This document shows, in pieces, positions 16,538 through 24,776 of a stretch of DNA of 64,000 nucleotides. The notes beneath the pieces are model-generated. The model was not told the DNA's origin, ran no database searches, and saw only the letters and a list, made by a program, of their open reading frames with translations. Within the stretch, counting starts at the first letter, position 1; each line of letters starts with the position of its first letter. The stretch spans positions 496,001-560,000 of the forward strand of contig NZ_JADHDW010000001.1 of assembly GCF_016820555.1 (NCBI RefSeq). The letters run 5' to 3'. A program made the translations under genes and the position numbers. The stretch is from Bacillus sp. REN10. GTDB lineage: Bacteria; Bacillota; Bacilli; Bacillales; Domibacillaceae.

Positions 16538-16598
16538 TATTTCAACCGATGTGTAATAATGCATAATGACACATATTGAAGAATTTAGAGGTGATGGA

Positions 16599-17330
16599 AT
16601 GGAGCGGCTACAAAAAGTGATCGCGCAGGCTGGTTTTGCGTCAAGGCGTAAAGCAGAGCAACTCATAATAGAAGGAAAAGTAACCGTTAATGGGAAAGTA
16701 GTAACAGAACTTGGAACGAAGGTATCCCCTTCCGATAAAGTCGAAGTAGGTGGCATTCCAGTGGAAGGACAGGAAAAAGTCTATTTCCTATTCTATAAAC
16801 CACGCGGAGTCATTTCAGCGGTTTCTGATGATAAAAACCGTAAAGTGGTGACAGATTACTTCCCGTTTGTAGAAGAAAGGATTTTTCCGGTTGGACGCTT
16901 AGATTATGACACATCGGGGTTATTGCTTTTAACGAATGATGGAGAATTTGCTAATTTGCTGACACATCCGCGTTATGAAATTGATAAAACGTATGTGGCG
17001 CGTCTTAACGGTATTCCTCAGCGTTATATGTTAAAGCAATTAGCGACTGGGATTAAGCTTGAAGATGGGAAAACAGCACCGGCAAAAGTAAAGGAACTTG
17101 CGGTCGATAAAAAGAAACAGCGGGCAACGATTGAGATTACGATCCATGAAGGACGAAACCGTCAAGTCCGTCGTATGTTTGAAGCAATCGGTTTTGAAGT
17201 TCAAAAGCTCAAACGTGAACGATATGCGTTTTTAACGTTAAAAGGGTTAAATGCTGGAGAGTTCCGCGAATTAACAGCTCATGAAGTGAAACAACTCCGC
17301 ACTTTGGCAGAAACAGGGATGTTGCGTTGA
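16599..17330 (+). CDS. rluB: 23S rRNA pseudouridine synthase B
   Basis: Converts a uridine to pseudouridine in 23S rRNA (position 2633 in B. subtilis numbering for this family). 243 residues: N-terminal S4 RNA-binding domain (ERLQKVIAQAGFASRRKAEQLI, 2-60), then the RsuA/RluB catalytic domain with Asp in GRLDYDTSGLLLLTND near 105. The ATG at 16599 follows GAGGTGAT; the in-frame ATG at 16566 lacks a ribosome site. It lies just before resA, as in B. subtilis. Confidence 0.95.
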   Translation: MERLQKVIAQAGFASRRKAEQLIIEGKVTVNGKVVTELGTKVSPSDKVEVGGIPVEGQEKVYFLFYKPRGVISAVSDDKNRKVVTDYFPFVEERIFPVGRLDYDTSGLLLLTNDGEFANLLTHPRYEIDKTYVARLNGIPQRYMLKQLATGIKLEDGKTAPAKVKELAVDKKKQRATIEITIHEGRNRQVRRMFEAIGFEVQKLKRERYAFLTLKGLNAGEFRELTAHEVKQLRTLAETGMLR

Positions 17331-17384
17331 CAAGAAATTGTCACACATCCTTCAAAACCATTTTTTTTAGGAAAAACACGGAAA

Positions 17385-17393
17385 TGGTATAAT
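17385..17393 (+). promoter_or_regulatory. Extended -10 promoter of resABC
   Basis: TGGTATAAT (TGnTATAAT) lies about 60 bases before resA. No good -35 is present, which fits an activated promoter. In B. subtilis ResD controls resA. Confidence 0.5.
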
Positions 17394-17454
17394 GAAATAA
17401 GCATTGGTTACTAAAATAATAACAATGGTATGTTACATCGGGAGGGACAGCTGC

Positions 17455-17988
17455 TTGGATAAAAGAAAGAAAAGATTTATGATGCGTTCCGCTATTCTAG
17501 CAGTCTTAGCGATTGCTGTCGGTTATACGCTTTATACGAATTTGACGAAAGAGGCTCGAGGCACTTTACAAGTAGGTGATCAGGCACCTGATTTTGTCGT
17601 AACCGATCTTTCAGGAGAAAAGCATCAATTGTCTGAGTATAAAGGCAAAGGTGTTTTTCTTAATTTTTGGGGGTCATGGTGCGCCCCATGTAAAGAAGAG
17701 ATGCCTCATATGGAAACGATATCAAAAGAGTTTAAAGATCAAGGAGTAGAAGTTCTAGCTGTAAACGTTGGAGACTCGGAATTACAAACGAAGAATTTTG
17801 CAAAGCAGTATGGCTTAACTTTTCCGATTGCGATCGACACAACGAAAGAGGTAGAAAAAGCATATGGTGTGAGCAGGCTTCCAGCTACATACATGATTAA
17901 TGCAGACGGGAAAGTCGAAGAAGTGATTGTTGGTGGATTAGTGAAAGAAGAACAAGTGAGGGCTTTATTTGAAAAAGTGAAACCATAA
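17455..17988 (+). CDS. resA: Thiol-disulfide oxidoreductase ResA
   Basis: Membrane-anchored extracytoplasmic thioredoxin-like protein that reduces the haem-binding cysteines of apocytochrome c. 177 residues: N-terminal anchor (about 8-29), then a thioredoxin domain with active site W-C76-A-P-C79 and the inserted KGVFLNFWGSW strand. TTG start at 17455, because GGGAGG lies about 8 bases upstream and the ATG codons farther upstream have no site. First gene of resABC. Confidence 0.94.
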   Translation: MDKRKKRFMMRSAILAVLAIAVGYTLYTNLTKEARGTLQVGDQAPDFVVTDLSGEKHQLSEYKGKGVFLNFWGSWCAPCKEEMPHMETISKEFKDQGVEVLAVNVGDSELQTKNFAKQYGLTFPIAIDTTKEVEKAYGVSRLPATYMINADGKVEEVIVGGLVKEEQVRALFEKVKP

Positions 17989-18005
17989 TTTTAAGGAGTT
18001 TTAAA

Positions 18006-19625
18006 ATGGAGAAAGTTAAATGTGAGTGCGGCCATGTCAATCCTCACGGGACGATTCTATGTGAATCATGCGGGCGAGCATTAACGGAAGAAGCGAAGCA
18101 AGAAAAGCTGCATGATATGCGCTATGAAGGCAGTGCCCGCCGATCACAAACATATCAAAAGACCGTCGTTGATAAAGTATGGAATTTCTTTTCTTCGGTC
18201 AAAGTTGGGGTTTGGCTCATTGTTTTAACGCTTGTTGCATCATCCATTGGAACTATTTTTCCGCAAAAACTATTTATTCCTCAAAATATACCGCCAGAGC
18301 AATATTATGAAGAGGTTTATGGGTTTGCTGGGAAACTGTATTATGTGTTAGGGTTTTATGATTTATATAATTCTGCTTGGTTTATTGCTCTAATTGCCGC
18401 TATTGGTGTGTCTCTTGTGATTTGCAGTCTTGATCGTGTCATACCGCTTTATCGGGCACTGAAAAACCAACGGGTAGATCGGCATGTGTCATTTATGAGC
18501 AAGCAACGCTTCTTTGCGAAAAAGGAAATGAAGCTGAGTGAAGAAGAATGGCATGCAGTGAAAAATCAATTATCAAGCAAGCGCTATAAACTTCGCGAAG
18601 AAAATGGCAGTTTGTTGGCGGAGAAAAACCGTTTTTCACGTTGGGGACCTTATGTGAATCACATCGGTCTGATCATTTTTTTAATTGGTGCAATGCTTCG
18701 TTCAGTGGACGGAATGTATGTGGATGACCGCCTATGGATTCGTGAAGGAGCAACATTGGAGATTCCTGGAACGAATGGTGAGTATTATTTGAAAAATGAA
18801 AAATTCATTATTGAAAACTATGATAAAGAAAAAGATCCAGAAGTGTTCAATCAAGCGCTGGATCGAGCGAATGGCGTGGTGAAGACGTATCAAACGAATG
18901 CAGTTCTTTACCGGGATGAAAACCAAGGGCTGCCTGGGGCAGAACCAAAGCTCAAAAAGGTGAAAGAAGAGGAAATTCGCGTGAATGAGCCTTTGAAGTT
19001 TGACCATTTCGCTCTTTATCAAGATAGTTTCAGCAAAGATGAAATGAAGTCTATGGAGTTTGGGTTAACGAATAAAGCGACACAAGAAGAAGTAGGTCGA
19101 GTGAAGATCGACTTATTAAAACCTAAAGATGTGTACGATTTAGGAAATGGATATAAAGTAGAGCTGATTGGCTATTATCCAGATTATGATGGTTTTTCTG
19201 AAAAAGGAGAACCAACAACTAAGTCGCCTTTACCAAATAATCCGGCCTTTTTCTTTAAAATGATCTCTCCTGAGCATCCAAAAGGGGAAATTAGTTTCGT
19301 GGCGATTCGTAAAACGCTCGAGCCTGTTGGAGAAACTGAGTACAAAATGGAGTTCAAAGGAATTGAAACGCGCAATATTTCTGTACTGACTGTACGTAAA
19401 GATTTAACGCTATGGATTTTAGCAGTTGGAGGAGCGATCTTTATGATTGGGGTCGTCCAAGGAGCTTATTGGAATCATCGACGTCTATGGATTCGCCGAA
19501 TTGATAGCGAAGTGTACGTTGCCGCCCATACAAATAAAAATTGGCATGGACTTAAACGAGAAATTGACGCAGCGCTCGAATCAACGAAAATACCGATGCT
19601 TGAAGATCAACAGAAGTCATCATAA
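18006..19625 (+). CDS. resB: Cytochrome c biogenesis protein ResB (Ccs1-like)
   Basis: System II cytochrome c assembly factor that acts with ResC to deliver haem to the outer face of the membrane. 539 residues: N-terminal zinc-ribbon-like CxC...CxxC (about 5-22), membrane segments near 60-80, 120-145 and 215-235, a large extracytoplasmic domain, and a last membrane segment near 460-480. It lies 17 bases after resA. Confidence 0.94.
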   Translation: MEKVKCECGHVNPHGTILCESCGRALTEEAKQEKLHDMRYEGSARRSQTYQKTVVDKVWNFFSSVKVGVWLIVLTLVASSIGTIFPQKLFIPQNIPPEQYYEEVYGFAGKLYYVLGFYDLYNSAWFIALIAAIGVSLVICSLDRVIPLYRALKNQRVDRHVSFMSKQRFFAKKEMKLSEEEWHAVKNQLSSKRYKLREENGSLLAEKNRFSRWGPYVNHIGLIIFLIGAMLRSVDGMYVDDRLWIREGATLEIPGTNGEYYLKNEKFIIENYDKEKDPEVFNQALDRANGVVKTYQTNAVLYRDENQGLPGAEPKLKKVKEEEIRVNEPLKFDHFALYQDSFSKDEMKSMEFGLTNKATQEEVGRVKIDLLKPKDVYDLGNGYKVELIGYYPDYDGFSEKGEPTTKSPLPNNPAFFFKMISPEHPKGEISFVAIRKTLEPVGETEYKMEFKGIETRNISVLTVRKDLTLWILAVGGAIFMIGVVQGAYWNHRRLWIRRIDSEVYVAAHTNKNWHGLKREIDAALESTKIPMLEDQQKSS

Positions 19626-19640
19626 GGAGGGGGAACCAAA

Positions 19641-20834
19641 ATGTCTGACTTAGTTCAATGGAGTGGGAATCTGCTATACACTTCATTTATATTATACTTA
19701 GTGGCGACATTTTTATTCGGAGGAGCTGTTCGCCAAAAGAAAGATGGGCAAAAACAAGAGGAAAATCGCTGGGGAAAATTAGGGTTTACAGTGACAGTGA
19801 TCGGTTTTATTGCCCAGCTAGGCTACTTTATTACACGCTGGATGGCTTCAGGGCATGCGCCTGTTAGTAATCTGTTCGAGTTTGTTACTTTCTTTGCTAT
19901 GATGTTAGTTGGAGCTTTTATTGTCATTTATTTAATGTACCGTCTGCCTGTATTAGGGTTGTTTGCCTTGCCGGTTGCGACGATCGTCATTGCCTATGCA
20001 AGCATGTTCCCGAAAGAAATCAGTCCGCTCATTCCAGCACTTCAAAGTGATTGGCTACATATTCATGTGACGACGGTTGCGGCAGCGGAAGGAATTTTAG
20101 CGATTAGCTTTGTTGCAGGGTTGGTTTATTTAGTGAAAAATATTGATCAATCGAAAAGAAACAAACAAACGATTTGGCTAGAAGTTGTGATGTTTAGCCT
20201 TGTGGCAACGATCGGGTTCGTCATTGTGACAACATCTTTTAATCTTGCGGGATACGAAGCGAAGTTTGACTATATTAATAAAGATGGAAATCCGGCTGAA
20301 GAAACATTTCATATGCTAGCCATCATCGGTCCAAATGAAGGTCAATTACTAACAGACGGAAAATTTGAACCGATCATGGAGGTTCCTGGTTTTATTAATG
20401 CGAAAAAGCTAAATACGCTCGTTTGGTCACTTATATCTGGACTTCTTCTTTATCTCGTGATTCGTCTCGTGACTCGCAAACGAATCGGTGCGCTTGTACA
20501 GCCTTTTGTGAAAAATGTTAATTCAGACTTAATGGATGAAGTAAGTTACCGTTCGGTTCTCATTGGTTTTCCAGTTTTTACTCTTGGAGGATTAATCTTC
20601 GCCATGATTTGGGCCCAAATTGCCTGGTCTAGATTTTGGGGATGGGACCCGAAAGAGGTATGGGCACTGATTACATGGTTGTTCTATGCGGCTTTTTTAC
20701 ATCTTCGCTTATCGAAAGGCTGGCATGGAGAAAAATCGGCTTGGTTGGCCGTCATCGGATTTGTGATTATTATGTTTAACTTAGTAGCGGTGAACTTAGT
20801 CATAGCGGGTCTTCACTCGTACGCAACGCCGTAA
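19641..20834 (+). CDS. resC: Cytochrome c biogenesis protein ResC (CcsA)
   Basis: Haem handling and ligation protein of System II. 397 residues, about eight membrane segments. The tryptophan-rich WWD-type motif [17 protein letters not shown] is visible near 320-340, with conserved His on both sides ([10 protein letters not shown] and [12 protein letters not shown]). AAGGAGGGGG precedes the ATG, 15 bases after resB. Confidence 0.95.
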   Translation: MSDLVQWSGNLLYTSFILYLVATFLFGGAVRQKKDGQKQEENRWGKLGFTVTVIGFIAQLGYFITRWMASGHAPVSNLFEFVTFFAMMLVGAFIVIYLMYRLPVLGLFALPVATIVIAYASMFPKEISPLIPALQSDWLHIHVTTVAAAEGILAISFVAGLVYLVKNIDQSKRNKQTIWLEVVMFSLVATIGFVIVTTSFNLAGYEAKFDYINKDGNPAEETFHMLAIIGPNEGQLLTDGKFEPIMEVPGFINAKKLNTLVWSLISGLLLYLVIRLVTRKRIGALVQPFVKNVNSDLMDEVSYRSVLIGFPVFTLGGLIFAMIWAQIAWSRFWGWDPKEVWALITWLFYAAFLHLRLSKGWHGEKSAWLAVIGFVIIMFNLVAVNLVIAGLHSYATP

Positions 20835-20840
20835 ATATGA

Positions 20841-20870
20841 AACCTCCGCTTTTATGCGGAGGCTTTTTTC
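20841..20870 (+). terminator. Terminator of resABC
   Basis: CCTCCGC / GCGGAGG stem with a ttttat loop and six Ts, 8 bases after the resC stop. It separates resABC from resDE, though readthrough occurs in B. subtilis. Confidence 0.9.
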
Positions 20871-20970
20871 TATAAGAATAGTTGATAAATTGAAAAAAAA
20901 CAAAGATTAGTTAATAATGAAAGCAATGAATAAAAAGTATGATTCATTGTATGATTGGGAGGTTGCTACG

Positions 20971-21687
20971 TTGGAAACTGAATTAAAGATTTTAGTGGTA
21001 GATGATGAGGAGAGAATTCGCCGCTTGCTGCGAATGTATTTAGAAAGAGAAAATTATGTAATCGATGAAGCGGAAGATGGGGAAACAGCTCTCGAAATGG
21101 CTTTAAACGAAGAATACGATTGCATTTTGTTGGATTTAATGATGCCGGGGAAAGATGGTATTGAAGTATGTAGAGAGCTGAGAGAGAAGAAGGCTACACC
21201 GGTGATTATGTTAACGGCGAAAGGAGAAGAAGCCAATCGCGTTCAAGGATTCGAAGTAGGAACAGATGATTATATTGTGAAGCCTTTTAGTCCGCGGGAG
21301 GTTGTTCTTCGTGTGAAAGCCTTATTACGACGATCGTCTCCAACAACTTATTTACAGACAGATACGAAATCAAAGGATTTGATTGTGTATCCGCATTTGA
21401 CGATTGACAATGATGCCCATCGAGTAACTGCGGATGGAGAAGAGGTCAATTTAACACCGAAAGAATATGAATTGCTTTACTTTTTAGCGAAAGCGCCAGA
21501 TAAGGTATTTGATCGTGAACATTTATTAAAAGAAGTTTGGCATTATGAATTTTTTGGAGATTTACGGACGGTAGACACACATGTAAAGCGCCTGCGTGAA
21601 AAATTAAACAAAGTATCCGAGAAAGCGGCAAAAATGATTGTCACTGTATGGGGAGTAGGCTATAAATTTGAGGTTGTGAATGAATGA
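20971..21687 (+). CDS. resD: Response regulator ResD
   Basis: OmpR-type response regulator controlling aerobic and anaerobic respiration genes. 238 residues: receiver domain with acidic D11-D12, phosphoacceptor D55 (ILLDLMMPG), then a C-terminal winged helix (LTPKEYELLYFLAK ... VDTHVKRLREKL). TTG start at 20971 after GGGAGG; this gives the expected length. It overlaps resE by 4 bases. Confidence 0.96.
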   Translation: METELKILVVDDEERIRRLLRMYLERENYVIDEAEDGETALEMALNEEYDCILLDLMMPGKDGIEVCRELREKKATPVIMLTAKGEEANRVQGFEVGTDDYIVKPFSPREVVLRVKALLRRSSPTTYLQTDTKSKDLIVYPHLTIDNDAHRVTADGEEVNLTPKEYELLYFLAKAPDKVFDREHLLKEVWHYEFFGDLRTVDTHVKRLREKLNKVSEKAAKMIVTVWGVGYKFEVVNE

Positions 21688-23459
21688 AGCTTTGGAGAAG
21701 TGTAGTAGGAAAGCTTTGGATGACCATTCTTTTGCTTGTATCGTTTGTTTTATTCTTTTTAACGATTTTGCTGCTTGAGTTTTTTGAGAATTACCATGCG
21801 AGAGAAGTCGAGAAAGAATTATCTGACACAGCGACAAAGATCTCTAAAGTTATTTCTGATCATGAAGATAAACAAACGGGTATGCAAGTCGCTTGGGATT
21901 TAGTAGATGAACCGGTTCATCTGATCATTGCGGAAAATAAAGAGCGTTTTCATTACGCCCCCGGCGATGAAGCGAGCACGACATTAGATCAATCGAAAGT
22001 GATCAATGACCCTGTACTCTCTCAAGTATTTACTGAAGATAAAAAAGTACGAACGGAGCTTCCTATTCAAGGAGGAATCCAATCCAATCGGCATGAGAAT
22101 TCCATTGTCATTGCTGTTCCGCTTCGAATGACAGATAAAGAAGACGGAGCTGTCATTATTTATCAATCATTAGAGGTCATTAAGGAAACCTCTCAGCAAA
22201 CAACAAGACTAATTTTACTAGCAGCGGGAATTGCCATTGTGTTAACAACTATCTTTGCGTTTTTCCTATCCACAAGAATTACAGCTCCTTTAAGGAAGAT
22301 GAGGGAAGCTGCGACGGAAGTAGCAAAAGGAAAATTCGATACGAAAGTACCCATTTTAACAACGGATGAAATCGGTGCGCTTGCTACGTCCTTTAACCAA
22401 ATGGCCAAGCAATTAAATTATAATATTCATGCGCTGAACCAGGAAAAAGAACAGCTTTCCAGTATACTAAGCAGTATGGCGGATGGTGTGATTACCTTTA
22501 ATCGCGATGGGACAATACTCATCACCAATCCGCCAGCGGAGCGATTTTTGCAAAATTGGTATTATGAGATGGGAAATAATTACGATAATCAAACGATGCC
22601 TACTTTAGTGGCTGATTTGCTGAGAAAGGCGATTGAAACTGAGACGGAGCAAATTGGTGAATTGTCCTTAAAAGACCGCTCGTATGTAGTGATCGTCAGT
22701 CCGCTTTATAATGATAAGTCCGTTCGCGGTGCAGTAGCGGTGGTTCGGGATATGTCCGAAGAGCGGCGATTAGACAAGCTTAGAAAAGACTTTATTGCTA
22801 ACGTCTCTCATGAATTACGGACACCGATTGCGATGTTGCAAGGCTACAGTGAAGCGATTGTCGATGATATTGCAGGAACGGAAGAGGAAAAAAGAGAAAT
22901 TGCTAAAATTATTCATGAAGAATCGCTTCGAATGGGGCGTCTTGTGAATGAACTGTTAGATTTGGCGAGAATGGAAGCAGGGCATATTAATCTAGAATTA
23001 GAGGAAATCGAGCTGTCTTCGTTTATGAAGCGAGTATGCAATAAATTTCAAGGCTTAGCAAAAGAAAAGCAAATCGAATTGAGAGAAAATATTCCTGATG
23101 AGGAGTATTATATTGAGATTGATTCAGACCGCATTGAGCAAGTGTTGACGAATTTAATTGATAATGCTATTCGCCATACGCAGGAAAAAGGCTTTGTGGA
23201 AGTTAGATTAGAACGAAAAGCGGATGGGTATGAAGTTCATGTTCAAGATTCAGGTGTCGGCATTAGCGAAGAAGACTTGCCGTTTGTGTTTGAGCGGTTT
23301 TATAAAGGCGACAAAGCGAGAACACGAGGGCAATCAGGCACAGGACTTGGTCTATCTATTGCCAAAAATATGATTAAAGCACATCAAGGAAGTATTAAAG
23401 TAGAAAGCCAACTAGGAGAAGGAACAACCTTCACTTTTTACTTGCCACGAAGAAAATAA
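21684..23459 (+). CDS. resE: Sensor histidine kinase ResE
   Basis: Membrane sensor kinase for ResD. 591 residues: membrane segment about 8-28, extracytoplasmic domain about 35-165, second membrane segment about 172-192, HAMP (about 193-245), PAS (about 255-350), phosphoacceptor His in NVSHELRTP near 375, and a HATPase domain with N (NLIDNAIRH), G1 (DSGVGI), F (VFERFY) and G2 (GTGLGLSI) boxes. It is followed by a terminator; sigX and rsiX, next in B. subtilis, are absent. Confidence 0.96.
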   Translation: MKLWRSVVGKLWMTILLLVSFVLFFLTILLLEFFENYHAREVEKELSDTATKISKVISDHEDKQTGMQVAWDLVDEPVHLIIAENKERFHYAPGDEASTTLDQSKVINDPVLSQVFTEDKKVRTELPIQGGIQSNRHENSIVIAVPLRMTDKEDGAVIIYQSLEVIKETSQQTTRLILLAAGIAIVLTTIFAFFLSTRITAPLRKMREAATEVAKGKFDTKVPILTTDEIGALATSFNQMAKQLNYNIHALNQEKEQLSSILSSMADGVITFNRDGTILITNPPAERFLQNWYYEMGNNYDNQTMPTLVADLLRKAIETETEQIGELSLKDRSYVVIVSPLYNDKSVRGAVAVVRDMSEERRLDKLRKDFIANVSHELRTPIAMLQGYSEAIVDDIAGTEEEKREIAKIIHEESLRMGRLVNELLDLARMEAGHINLELEEIELSSFMKRVCNKFQGLAKEKQIELRENIPDEEYYIEIDSDRIEQVLTNLIDNAIRHTQEKGFVEVRLERKADGYEVHVQDSGVGISEEDLPFVFERFYKGDKARTRGQSGTGLGLSIAKNMIKAHQGSIKVESQLGEGTTFTFYLPRRK

Positions 23460-23463
23460 ATGA

Positions 23464-23500
23464 AAGAGGAAGCTATTGTCTAGTAGCTTCCTCTTTTTTA
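23464..23500 (+). terminator. Terminator of resDE
   Basis: AGAGGAAGCTA / TAGCTTCCTCT stem with a ttgtctag loop and a T-run, right after the resE stop. Confidence 0.92.
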
Positions 23501-23501
23501 A

Positions 23502-23533
23502 GTCATATTGAAAACGTTTTCGTGCATACAACT
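23502..23533 (+). promoter_or_regulatory. Strong sigma-E-type promoter with an embedded cre-like palindrome
   Basis: GTCATATT (23502-23509), a 15-base spacer and CATACAACT (23525-23533) match the sigma-E consensus (GKMATATT, then CATACAnT) almost perfectly. The spacer contains GAAAACGTTTTC (23510-23521), a perfect palindrome; with its flanks, TGAAAACGTTTTCG, it differs by one base from a CcpA cre site. It precedes the 49-residue gene. Confidence 0.6.
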
Positions 23534-23576
23534 AGAAAGGCAGAGAACAAATAGAGTCGCAAGGAGGCCGATCAAT

Positions 23577-23726
23577 ATGACAGACTATATAAAGCGGTTT
23601 TGTATCGTGTTGGCGATGGTGGTGTGTGTCAGTTTGCTTATTCTTGGCGGAGGGATGATTCATCAGGAAAAGGAGTTGAAAAAAACGAGCATTTCGCATG
23701 GAAGAAGTTCAGATGTGATTACATAG
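23577..23726 (+). CDS. Small membrane protein of 49 residues, likely sporulation gene
   Basis: ATG 9 bases after AAGGAGG. The peptide has a short basic start (MTDYIKRF), one membrane segment (about 9-27, VLAMVVCVSLLILGGG) and a polar tail rich in Lys and Ser. I do not recognise the family. The sigma-E-type promoter upstream suggests mother-cell expression during sporulation. It ends 67 bases before the FMN riboswitch. Confidence 0.65.
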   Translation: MTDYIKRFCIVLAMVVCVSLLILGGGMIHQEKELKKTSISHGRSSDVIT

Positions 23727-23792
23727 AGATTAAATACTTCACACAATCGTTAAATTTATGTATAATAAACTCTAAAATACAATATCATTTCA

Positions 23793-23916
23793 TCTTCGGG
23801 GCAGGGTGAAATTCCCGACCGGCGGTATAGAAGCATCCCTTCTGAGCCCGCGAGCCGCAAAGGCAGATTTGGTGAGAATCCAAAGCCGACAGTATAGTCT
23901 GGATGGGAGAAGGTGA
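23793..23916 (+). ncRNA. FMN riboswitch (RFN element)
   Basis: The conserved core blocks are visible: CTTCGGGGCAGGGTGAAATT, CCGACCGGCGGT, AGCCCGCGAGCC, GGCAGATTTGGTGA, ATCCAAAGCCGACAGT and GGATGGGAGAAG, in the family order. It senses FMN and controls the riboflavin transporter gene downstream. Confidence 0.95.
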
Positions 23917-23927
23917 AGGTCTGCCAG

Positions 23928-24006
23928 CGTTCAAAAAGTACAGTTTTGAACGTCTATTTGAGTATGACTTCAAACTCCCTCAAGCCTTTTGCTTGAGGGT
24001 TATTTA
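23928..24006 (+). promoter_or_regulatory. Expression platform of the FMN riboswitch
   Basis: Hairpin CGTTCAAAA (23928-23936) / TTTTGAACG (23944-23952), then CCCTCAAGC (23977-23985) / GCTTGAGGG (23991-23999) followed by TTATTT. The second hairpin looks like the terminator used when FMN is bound; the first may be part of the alternative fold. Confidence 0.65.
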
Positions 24007-24058
24007 GTTGGCAGCCTTTCTTCTTGTGCAGGATGAATGAGAAGAAGGAGAGAGTTTT

Positions 24059-24631
24059 GTGAGAAACAAAAAGATTCGAGTGTTAACGTCTGTGGGTTTA
24101 TTAAGTACATTATCCTATTTATTAATGTTGCTTAACTTTCCAATCCCGCCATTTCCAAGCTTTTTAATGATTGACTTTAGTGAAATCCCTGCGCTGATTG
24201 CTGCGATCGTCTTTGGTCCGCTTGCCGGTATTACGGTTGAATTCATTAAAAATGTATTAAATTTTTTAGCAGCAGGCAGTCCAACGGGTGTGCCTGTAGG
24301 GCATATAGCGAATTTCACAGCGGGTGTCACGTTTATCCTTCCGGTGTACTATGTGTATAAGAAATTTGAATCGAAAAAGGGAATGACTATTGCTTTGATC
24401 GCAGGGACAATAGTGATGGCTGTTATGATGAGTGTGTTGAACTATTATGTCATTTTACCAGCTTATACGCTTTTCTTAAATGCACCGGCGATGACAGCAC
24501 CCGAAACGAAGCAGCTAGTAGTCACAGCTATTTTACCGTTTAATTTCATTAAAGGAATGGCGATGGCTGTAGTCTTTTTCTTCATTTATTCCCGCATTCA
24601 AGTATGGATGAAAAAACAATCAATGGCATAA
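24059..24631 (+). CDS. ribU: Riboflavin ECF transporter substrate-binding protein RibU
   Basis: Membrane S component that binds riboflavin/FMN and works with the shared ECF energy module. 190 residues, six hydrophobic segments. Family features include the early LNFPIPPFPSFLMIDFSEIPAL region and GPLAGITVEFIKNVLNFL. GTG start after AAGGAGAG. It sits under the FMN riboswitch, which supports the assignment. Called ypaA or fmnP in B. subtilis. Confidence 0.94.
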   Translation: MRNKKIRVLTSVGLLSTLSYLLMLLNFPIPPFPSFLMIDFSEIPALIAAIVFGPLAGITVEFIKNVLNFLAAGSPTGVPVGHIANFTAGVTFILPVYYVYKKFESKKGMTIALIAGTIVMAVMMSVLNYYVILPAYTLFLNAPAMTAPETKQLVVTAILPFNFIKGMAMAVVFFFIYSRIQVWMKKQSMA

Positions 24632-24653
24632 AATGCTTAATGAATAAATGACG

Positions 24654-24690
24654 AAGGTCTCTGCTAAATTAATAGCAGGGGCTTTTTTTG
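24654..24690 (+). terminator. Terminator of ribU
   Basis: Stem around CTCTGCTA / TAGCAGGGG with an aattaa loop and seven Ts, 23 bases after the ribU stop. Confidence 0.8.
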
Positions 24691-24776
24691 AGGAAAACAT
24701 TTTAAACATGCGGAAAGAACAAAAATAGATTATGATAAACGTAAATGATTCTTTTTGATAGAAATGAGGGAAGATT

